This document shows, in pieces, positions 6,193 through 12,080 of a DNA stretch of 12,080 nucleotides. How positions within the stretch are numbered: position 1 is the stretch's first letter; every line of letters begins with the position of its first letter. The notes under the pieces are model-generated. The model was not told where the DNA came from. It saw only the letters and a program-made list of their open reading frames with translations, and made no database searches. A program made the position numbers and the translations under genes. This DNA comes from Pseudomonas sp. UBA5782 (GTDB lineage Bacteria > Pseudomonadota > Gammaproteobacteria > Pseudomonadales > Pseudomonadaceae): NCBI GenBank assembly GCA_002418465.1, contig DIEE01000090.1, positions 9,896 through 21,975 on the forward strand, given 5' to 3'.

Positions 6193-6975
6193 ATGACCGT
6201 CACCATCAAGACGCCCGAGGAAATCGAGAAAATGCGCGTCGCCGGCCGCCTGGCCGCCGAAGTGCTGGAAATGCTCGGCGAACATGTCCGCGTGGGCGTG
6301 ACCACCGAGGAACTGGACCGCATCTGCCACGACTACATCGTCGACGTGCAGAAGGCGATTCCCGCGCCGCTCAACTACAAGGGCTACCCGAAGTCGATCT
6401 GTACCTCGATCAACCAGGTGGTATGCCACGGCATCCCCAACGAGAAGCCGCTCAAGGATGGCGACATCGTCAACATCGACATCACCGTGATCAAGGACGG
6501 CTACCACGGCGACACCAGCAAGATGTTCATGGTCGGCAAGACCGCGGAGTGGGCCGAGCGCCTCTGCCGGGTCACCCAGGAATGCCTATATAAAGGCATC
6601 GAGCTGGTCCGTCCGGGTGCGCGCCTGGGCGATATCGGCGAGGTGATCCAGAAGCACGCCGAGAAGCAGGGCTACTCGGTGGTCCGCGAATACTGCGGGC
6701 ACGGCATCGGCAAGGTGTTCCACGAGGAGCCGCAGGTGGTCCACTACGGCCGCGCCGGCACCGGCATGGAACTGCGCGAAGGCATGACCTTCACCATCGA
6801 GCCGATGATCAACCAGGGCCGCGCGGAAACCCGCCTGCTCGGCGACGGCTGGACCGCCATCACCAAGGACCGCAAGCTGTCCGCGCAGTGGGAACACACC
6901 ATCCTGGTCACCGCCGATGGTTACGAGATCCTCACCCTGCGCAGCGACGACACCCTGGCGCGCACCCCGGCCTGA
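6193..6975 (+). CDS. map: Methionine aminopeptidase, type I
   Basis: Cytosolic dinuclear metalloprotease that removes the initiator methionine from nascent proteins when the second residue is small. At 260 residues it has the normal type Ia length, with no zinc-finger extension or type II insert. All expected catalytic residues are visible: H79 in VCHGIPNE; metal ligands D96 (NID), D107 (HGDTS), H170 (CGHGIG), E203 (TIEP) and E234 (WEHT); and H177 in VFHEEP. The start is the ATG at 6193 (MTVTIKTPEEIEKM). The same frame is open for over 900 bases upstream, but that part runs antisense through rpsB and across the promoter region, so it is not coding. The Shine-Dalgarno is weak (AGAGAG). Position opposite rpsB is a common arrangement in proteobacteria. 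Confidence 0.98.
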   Translation: MTVTIKTPEEIEKMRVAGRLAAEVLEMLGEHVRVGVTTEELDRICHDYIVDVQKAIPAPLNYKGYPKSICTSINQVVCHGIPNEKPLKDGDIVNIDITVIKDGYHGDTSKMFMVGKTAEWAERLCRVTQECLYKGIELVRPGARLGDIGEVIQKHAEKQGYSVVREYCGHGIGKVFHEEPQVVHYGRAGTGMELREGMTFTIEPMINQGRAETRLLGDGWTAITKDRKLSAQWEHTILVTADGYEILTLRSDDTLARTPA

Positions 6976-7025
6976 CCGGCCGCCCACGCCCACCGACCGC
7001 ACCACCGCCCTGGAGAGCTTCAGGC

Positions 7026-9725
7026 ATGCCGCAGATGGACCCCGAGCTGTTCGACCGCGGCCAGTTCCAGGCCGAACTGGCCCTGAAAGCCAGCCCGATC
7101 CCGGCCTTCAAGAAGGCCATCCGCCAGGCCCGCGAGGTGCTCGACGAGCGCTTCGCCAGCGGCCGCGACATCCGTCGCCTGGTGGAGGACCGCGCCTGGT
7201 TCGTCGACCAGATACTGCATGAGGCCTGGGTCCGCTTCGACTGGAGCGAGGACGCCGACATCGCCCTGGTGGCGGTCGGCGGCTACGGCCGCGGCGAGTT
7301 GCACCCGTATTCGGACATCGACCTGCTGATCCTGCTGGACAATGCCGACCACGAGATCTTCCGCGCGCCGATCGAGGCCTTCCTCACCCTGCTCTGGGAC
7401 ATCGGCCTGGAAGTCGGGCAGAGCGTGCGCTCGGTGGAGGAGTGCGCCGAAGAAGCCCGCGCCGACCTGACGGTGATCACCAACCTGATGGAAAGCCGCA
7501 CCATTGCCGGTCCCGAGCGCCTGCGCCAGCGGATGATCGAGGTCACCAGCCCGCAGCGCATGTGGCCGAGCCTGCAGTTCTTCCTCGCCAAGCGCGAGGA
7601 ACAGGCCAAGCGCCACGCCAAGTACAACGACACCGAATACAACCTCGAGCCCAACGTGAAGGGCTCGCCCGGCGGCCTGCGCGACATCCAGACCATCCTC
7701 TGGATCGCCCGCCGCCAGTTCGGCACGCTTAACCTGCACGCGATGGTCGGCCAGGGCTTCCTGATCGAGAGCGAATACGCCCTGCTCGCCTCTTCCCAGG
7801 AATTCCTCTGGAAGGTCCGCTACGCCCTGCACATGCTCGCCGGGCGCGCCGAAGACCGCCTGCTGTTCGACCACCAGCGGCGCATCGCCGGGCTGCTCGG
7901 CTTCGAGGAAAACGACGCCAAGCTCGCCGTCGAGCGCTTCATGCAGAAGTACTACCGGGTGGTGATGGGCATCGCCGAGCTGAACGACCTGATCAACCAG
8001 CACTTCGAGGAAGTCATCCTCAGTACCGGCAAGATCTGCCAGCTCAAGCCGCTGAACAGCCGCTTCCAGCTGCGCGACGGCTACATCGAGGCGAGCAACC
8101 CGAACGTTTTCAAGCGCACCCCGTTCGCCATCCTGGAAATCTTCGTGCTGATGGCCCAGCACCCTGAGATCAAGGGCGTGCGCGCCGACACCATCCGCCT
8201 GCTGCGTGACCACCGGCACCTGATCGACGACGAATTCCGCAGCGATATCCGCAACACCAGCCTGTTCATCGAGCTGTTCAAGTGCCGCCAGGGCATCCAC
8301 CGCAACCTGCGACGGATGAACCGCTACGGCATCCTTGGCCGCTACCTGCCGGAGTTCGGCCACATCGTCGGGCAGATGCAGCACGACCTGTTCCACATCT
8401 ACACGGTGGACGCGCACACGCTGAACCTGATCAAGCACCTGCGCAAACTGCGCCGCCCGGAGCTGGCGGAGAAGTTTCCGTTGGCCAGCAAGGTCATCGA
8501 CAAGCTGCCCAAGCCGGAGCTTATCTACCTCGCCGGGCTCTACCACGACATCGGCAAGGGCCGTGGCGGCGATCATTCGGCGCTCGGCGCGGTGGATGCC
8601 GAGGCGTTCGCCAGCCGCCACCACCTGCCCGCCTGGGATACCCGGCTGATCGTCTGGCTGGTGCAGAACCACCTGACCATGTCGACCACCGCGCAGCGCA
8701 AGGACCTCTCCGACCCGCAGGTGATCTTCGACTTCGCCCAACTGGTCGGCGACCAGACGCATCTGGACTACCTCTATGTGCTCACCGTCGCCGACATCAA
8801 CGCGACCAACCCGAGCCTGTGGAATTCCTGGCGCGCCAGCCTGCTGCGCCAGCTCTACACCGAGACCAAGCGCGCCCTGCTGCGCGGCCTGGAGAACCCG
8901 CTGGACCGCGAGGAGCAGATCCGCCAGACGCAGAGTGCGGCGCTGGACATCCTCGCCCGCGCCGGTATCGACCCGGACGACGCCGAGCAGCTCTGGTCTC
9001 AGCTGGGCGACGACTACTTCCTGCGCCACACCGCCGGCGACGTCGCCTGGCACACCGAGGCGATCATCCAGCACCCGGCCAGCGGCGACCCGCTGGTGCT
9101 GATCCGCGAGACCTCGCAGCGCGACGTCGAGGGCGCCACGCAGATCTTCATCTACGCGCCTGACCAGCACGACTTCTTCGCCGTGACCGTGGCGGCGATG
9201 GACCAGCTCAACCTGAACATCCACGACGCGCGGATCATCACCTCGACCAGCCAGTTCACCCTCGACACCTACATCGTGCTCGACGCCGACGGCGGCAGCA
9301 TCGGCGACAACCCCGAGCGCATCCGCGAGATCCGCGCCGGGCTGATCGATACGCTGAAGAACCCCGACGACTACCCGTCGATCATCCAGCGCCGCGTGCC
9401 GCGCCAGCTCAAGCACTTCGCCTTCGCCCCGCGCCTGACCATCCACAACGATGCGCAGCGCCCGGTGACCGTGCTCGACCTGACCGCGCCGGACCGCCCC
9501 GGCCTGCTGGCGCGGGTCGGCAAGATCTTCCTCGACTTCGACCTGTCCCTGCAGAACGCCAAGATCACCACCCTTGGCGAGCGCGTGGAGGACGTGTTCT
9601 TCGTCACCGACGCGGCCAACCAGCCGCTCTCCGATCCGCAACTGTGCGCACGCCTGCAGCAGGCGATCGTCCAGCAACTCTCCGACGCCGACGGCGCCGT
9701 GACTCTTGAACGGATCAGCATCTGA
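7026..9725 (+). CDS. glnD: Bifunctional [protein-PII] uridylyltransferase / uridylyl-removing enzyme
   Basis: Main nitrogen sensor: it uridylylates PII proteins when glutamine is low and removes UMP when glutamine is high, which controls glutamine synthetase adenylylation and NtrBC. The 899-residue protein has the full four-part layout. The nucleotidyltransferase domain has GGYGRGELHPYSDID at 85-99, with catalytic D97 and D99. The HD domain has LYHDIGKGRGGDHS, with H507 and D508, and the later LTVADINATNP. ACT domain 1 begins near residue 716 and ACT domain 2 near 815 (VLDLTAPDRPGLLARVG); these bind glutamine. The start is the ATG at 7026 (MPQMDPELFDRGQFQAEL), with GGAGAG about 10 bases upstream. 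It follows map by 50 bases with no terminator seen, so co-transcription is likely. No missing domain or catalytic residue. Confidence 0.98.
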   Translation: MPQMDPELFDRGQFQAELALKASPIPAFKKAIRQAREVLDERFASGRDIRRLVEDRAWFVDQILHEAWVRFDWSEDADIALVAVGGYGRGELHPYSDIDLLILLDNADHEIFRAPIEAFLTLLWDIGLEVGQSVRSVEECAEEARADLTVITNLMESRTIAGPERLRQRMIEVTSPQRMWPSLQFFLAKREEQAKRHAKYNDTEYNLEPNVKGSPGGLRDIQTILWIARRQFGTLNLHAMVGQGFLIESEYALLASSQEFLWKVRYALHMLAGRAEDRLLFDHQRRIAGLLGFEENDAKLAVERFMQKYYRVVMGIAELNDLINQHFEEVILSTGKICQLKPLNSRFQLRDGYIEASNPNVFKRTPFAILEIFVLMAQHPEIKGVRADTIRLLRDHRHLIDDEFRSDIRNTSLFIELFKCRQGIHRNLRRMNRYGILGRYLPEFGHIVGQMQHDLFHIYTVDAHTLNLIKHLRKLRRPELAEKFPLASKVIDKLPKPELIYLAGLYHDIGKGRGGDHSALGAVDAEAFASRHHLPAWDTRLIVWLVQNHLTMSTTAQRKDLSDPQVIFDFAQLVGDQTHLDYLYVLTVADINATNPSLWNSWRASLLRQLYTETKRALLRGLENPLDREEQIRQTQSAALDILARAGIDPDDAEQLWSQLGDDYFLRHTAGDVAWHTEAIIQHPASGDPLVLIRETSQRDVEGATQIFIYAPDQHDFFAVTVAAMDQLNLNIHDARIITSTSQFTLDTYIVLDADGGSIGDNPERIREIRAGLIDTLKNPDDYPSIIQRRVPRQLKHFAFAPRLTIHNDAQRPVTVLDLTAPDRPGLLARVGKIFLDFDLSLQNAKITTLGERVEDVFFVTDAANQPLSDPQLCARLQQAIVQQLSDADGAVTLERISI

Positions 9726-9735
9726 ACCCCGCCGA

Positions 9736-9761
9736 CAGGCTGTCACGAACGCCACAGCCTG
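9736..9761 (+). other. Intercistronic hairpin between glnD and dapC
   Basis: CAGGCTGT (9736-9743) and ACAGCCTG (9754-9761) form a perfect 8-bp inverted repeat around a 10-base loop, in the 57-base gap between the glnD stop and the dapC start. No T-run follows on either strand, so a simple intrinsic terminator is unlikely. It could protect or process the message, or bind a protein as DNA; the role is unknown. Confidence 0.55.
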
Positions 9762-9782
9762 CCGCCACGAGAACGCAATCGC

Positions 9783-10979
9783 ATGAACGACGCCCTGAAC
9801 GCCCTGCAACCCTACCCCTTCGAAAAGCTGCGGGCGCTGCTCGCCGGCGTGCAGCCGGCGGCCGGCAAGGCGCCGATCGCGCTGTCCATCGGCGAACCCA
9901 AGCACGCTTCGCCGGCGTTCGTCGCCCAGACGCTGAGCGACAACCTGGCGCAACTGGCGGTGTACCCGACCACGCTCGGCATCCCGGCCCTGCGCGAAGC
10001 CATCGCCGGCTGGTGCCAGCGGCGCTTCGGCGTGCCCGAGGGCTGGCTGGATGCAGCGCGCCATGTGCTGCCGGTGAACGGCACGCGCGAGGCGCTGTTC
10101 GCCTTCACCCAGACCGTGGTCGCGCGTGATGCCAACGGCCTGGTGATCAGCCCGAACCCGTTCTATCAGATCTACGAAGGCGCGGCGCTGCTCGCCGGAG
10201 CCACGCCACATTACCTGCCGTGCCTGGCGCAGAACGGCTTCAACCCGGACTTCGACGCGGTGCCGGCGAAGGTCTGGCAGCGCACGCAGATTCTCTTCCT
10301 CTGCTCGCCGGGCAACCCGACCGGCGCGCTGGTGCCGGTGGAGACGCTGAAGCAGCTCATCGCCCTGGCCGATCAATACGACTTCGTGATCGCCGCCGAC
10401 GAGTGCTACAGCGAGCTGTACTTCGACGAGGAGAATCCGCCGCCCGGCCTGCTCAGCGCCTGCGCCGAACTGGGCCGCAGCGACTTCAAGCGCTGCGTGG
10501 TATTCCACAGCCTGTCCAAGCGCTCCAACCTGCCCGGCCTGCGTTCCGGCTTCGTCGCCGGCGATGCGGACATCCTCAAGGCCTTCCTGCTCTATCGCAC
10601 CTACCACGGCTGCGCGATGCCGGTGCAGACCCAGCTGGCCAGCGTGGCGGCGTGGAACGACGAAGCCCACGTGCGCGCCAACCGCGACCTGTACCGGGCG
10701 AAGTACGACGCCGTGCTGGAAATCCTCGAACCTGTGCTCGACGTGCAGCGCCCGGACGGCGGCTTCTACCTGTGGGCGAAGACGCCGATGGACGACACCG
10801 AATTCACTCGCGCGCTGTTCGCCGAGGAACACGTCACCGTGGTGCCGGGCTCGTACCTGTCGCGCGAAGTGGACGACTTCAACCCCGGCGCCGGTCGTGT
10901 GCGCATGGCGCTGGTCGCGCCGCTGGCCGAATGCGTCGAAGCCGCCGAGCGCATCCGCGCGTTCCTGCAACGGCGCTGA
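9783..10979 (+). CDS. dapC: N-succinyldiaminopimelate aminotransferase (PLP, class I/II)
   Basis: Transfers an amino group from glutamate to N-succinyl-2-amino-6-ketopimelate in the succinylase branch of diaminopimelate/lysine synthesis, which supplies peptidoglycan and lysine. The 398-residue fold-type I aminotransferase has its PLP-binding set in order: SPGNPTG with N178, AADECYSE with D206 and Y209, the Schiff-base lysine K246 in HSLSKRSNLPGLRSG with R254, and the C-terminal carboxylate-binding R374 in GRVRMAL. The start is the ATG at 9783 (MNDALNALQPYPFEKLRALL); only a weak CGAGAA precedes it. Class I aminotransferases are hard to separate by motif alone. The dapC call rests on close resemblance to the P. 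aeruginosa protein and on its place next to glnD. A different keto-acid specificity cannot be excluded, and some bacteria use ArgD for this step. Confidence 0.9.
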   Translation: MNDALNALQPYPFEKLRALLAGVQPAAGKAPIALSIGEPKHASPAFVAQTLSDNLAQLAVYPTTLGIPALREAIAGWCQRRFGVPEGWLDAARHVLPVNGTREALFAFTQTVVARDANGLVISPNPFYQIYEGAALLAGATPHYLPCLAQNGFNPDFDAVPAKVWQRTQILFLCSPGNPTGALVPVETLKQLIALADQYDFVIAADECYSELYFDEENPPPGLLSACAELGRSDFKRCVVFHSLSKRSNLPGLRSGFVAGDADILKAFLLYRTYHGCAMPVQTQLASVAAWNDEAHVRANRDLYRAKYDAVLEILEPVLDVQRPDGGFYLWAKTPMDDTEFTRALFAEEHVTVVPGSYLSREVDDFNPGAGRVRMALVAPLAECVEAAERIRAFLQRR

Positions 10980-11007
10980 GCCACACACCCGCGAGGTGCG
11001 TCTCAGC

Positions 11008-12080
11008 TCAGCCCTGCTGCAACTGCGCCTCGCGAATATCCAGATCGCGCAGCAGGCCGCTGACGATCTCGTCGTCGAGCAGGTGCTCGCGACGCAGCCG
11101 ATAGAGTTCCAGGCGCTGCGCCCGCAGTGCATGTACACGCAAACGACTTTCCAGCGCGCGGACCTTGCGTGTGCGCAGGCGGGTCTGTTCGTCGCTGTCG
11201 TGGCGATCCAGAAGATCGCGGTACTCGGCCATGATCCGCGCCTTGGTTTCCGCCGCCAGCGCGGCGGTTTCGGCGTCCTCGCCCGGTTCCTCTGCCTGCG
11301 CCTCCAGCGCGCGGATCGCCGCCTCGGCGGTCTTGCGCCAGAGCCGTCGGCGCTCGCGGTCGCGCTCCTCGTCGTCGTCCGCCGGCAGGCCCTTGAGCAG
11401 CAACGGCAGGCCGATGCTGGCTACCGCCAGCGAGGCGAGGATCACCCCGGCGGCGATGAAGATCAGCAGGTCGCGCTGCGGAAAACCGCTGCCGTCGCCG
11501 AGCACCAGCGGCAACGACATCACGCCGGCCAGGGTCACCGAGCCGCGCACGCCGCCCAGCGACAACAGCAGCGTCAGGCGTGTCCAGGATTGCCCGGCGA
11601 AAGTGCTCGGGCGTCCGCGCCACTGGCGAATCCGCGCGGAAATCCGCCAGTAGGCGTACATCCACAGAAAACGCAGCACCATCAGCACGAGGAACACCAG
11701 CAGCACGTAGGCGAACAGCTGCGCGGCGGTCAGCCAGAGGTTGTCGACGCCACGGGTGACGGCGCCGACGATGTCCGGCAACTGCAGGCCCAGGAGCAGG
11801 AACACCAGCCCGTTGAAGCTGTACTCGACCATCGCCCAGACGCTGTGGTTGAGCAGTCGCGTGGTGGTCTGCCGCGGCAGCAGGTCCTGGCGGCTCTGCA
11901 TCATCCCCGCGGCCACGGCGGCAAGGATGCCGGACACGCCGAGGCGCTCGGCGAGCACGTAGGTGGCGAACGGCAGCAGCAGGAGGAACACCACGTGGGT
12001 CGCCGGATCGTCCCAGCCACGGCCGATCATCCAGCCGCGCAGCCAGCCCAGCCCCCAGGCGAGGAAGATGCCGACGGCGA
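11008..12080 (-). CDS. CPA1-family Na+/H+ antiporter (partial, N-terminus outside window)
   Basis: Inner-membrane antiporter that exchanges protons for Na+ (possibly K+) in pH and salt homeostasis. Only the last 356 or so residues are present; the frame is open through the right edge, and the in-frame ATG at 12030 lies inside a membrane segment, so it is not the start. About seven hydrophobic segments are visible, including HVVFLLLLPFATYVLAERL and VEYSFNGLVFLLLGLQL. The segment with GGVRGSVTLAGVMSLPL is characteristic of CPA1 exchangers. After the last one (ending IGLPLLLKGLP) comes a charged tail of about 125 residues rich in Arg, Glu and Ala, likely helical and cytoplasmic. The conserved Asp-containing ion-binding motif should lie upstream and cannot be checked. 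It converges on dapC with 28 bases between the stop codons. NhaP-type versus YjcE-type assignment is open, so no symbol is given. Confidence 0.9.
   Translation of the reverse strand, partial: AVGIFLAWGLGWLRGWMIGRGWDDPATHVVFLLLLPFATYVLAERLGVSGILAAVAAGMMQSRQDLLPRQTTTRLLNHSVWAMVEYSFNGLVFLLLGLQLPDIVGAVTRGVDNLWLTAAQLFAYVLLVFLVLMVLRFLWMYAYWRISARIRQWRGRPSTFAGQSWTRLTLLLSLGGVRGSVTLAGVMSLPLVLGDGSGFPQRDLLIFIAAGVILASLAVASIGLPLLLKGLPADDDEERDRERRRLWRKTAEAAIRALEAQAEEPGEDAETAALAAETKARIMAEYRDLLDRHDSDEQTRLRTRKVRALESRLRVHALRAQRLELYRLRREHLLDDEIVSGLLRDLDIREAQLQQG

Noticed and set aside
10978..11009. Possible bidirectional terminator between the convergent dapC and antiporter genes (GAGC...GCTC with an inner CACC/GGTG).
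   Set aside because: The stem is interrupted by mismatches and neither strand has a T-run after it; too weak to call.
7020..11138. A 1372-codon open frame on the minus strand antisense to glnD and dapC.
   Set aside because: It lies opposite two intact, clearly recognised genes. Its translation is Gln/Arg/Val/Ala/His-rich and low in complexity, as expected from the complement of GC-biased codons, with no recognisable domain. It also crosses the antiporter stop region in another frame.
1..12080. Search for mobile elements, tRNA/rRNA, CRISPR arrays, toxin-antitoxin or defence genes, or a novel gene cassette.
   Set aside because: Almost every base is accounted for by conserved housekeeping genes and short intergenic gaps. 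No direct-repeat arrays, transposase motifs, cloverleaf sequences or compositional breaks were seen.

Overview
The window reads as a core-genome segment of a high-GC gammaproteobacterium, almost certainly a Pseudomonas in the broad sense and close to the P. aeruginosa lineage. The proteins closely resemble the P. aeruginosa proteins as I remember them. The gene order dxr-cdsA-uppS-frr-pyrH-tsf-rpsB / map-glnD-dapC / Na+/H+ antiporter also matches the P. aeruginosa PA3650-PA3660 neighbourhood as I recall it. I cannot fix the species without a search.

Minus strand, about 1-6070. A run of essential genes is read right to left. It opens with rpsB (ribosomal protein S2), which has an extended -10 promoter and a roughly 126-nt structured leader, the expected site of S2 autoregulation. 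A strong stem-loop/T-tract terminator separates rpsB from tsf (EF-Ts). A 209-nt gap then leads to pyrH (UMP kinase), followed by frr (ribosome recycling factor), uppS (undecaprenyl diphosphate synthase), cdsA (CDP-diacylglycerol synthase) and dxr (DXP reductoisomerase, cut by the left edge). From pyrH to dxr the genes are almost contiguous, and three of the four junctions are stop/start overlaps. The cluster links translation, pyrimidine nucleotide supply and envelope lipid precursors: dxr supplies isoprenoid units that uppS polymerises, and cdsA uses CTP, which depends on the UMP kinase pathway.

Plus strand, about 6150-10979. A divergent promoter region feeds map (type I methionine aminopeptidase), glnD (bifunctional PII uridylyltransferase/uridylyl-removing enzyme) and dapC (succinyldiaminopimelate aminotransferase). 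A perfect 8-bp hairpin lies between glnD and dapC.

Right end, minus strand. The C-terminal part of a CPA1-family Na+/H+ antiporter converges on dapC and runs off the window.

I found no mobile element, tRNA, rRNA, CRISPR, prophage or defence gene, and no gene I could not assign to a family. All genes look intact apart from the two cut by the window edges. The main points of interest are regulatory: the S2 leader, the rpsB-tsf terminator, and the structured tsf-pyrH and glnD-dapC gaps. I do not see a previously undescribed biological system here.
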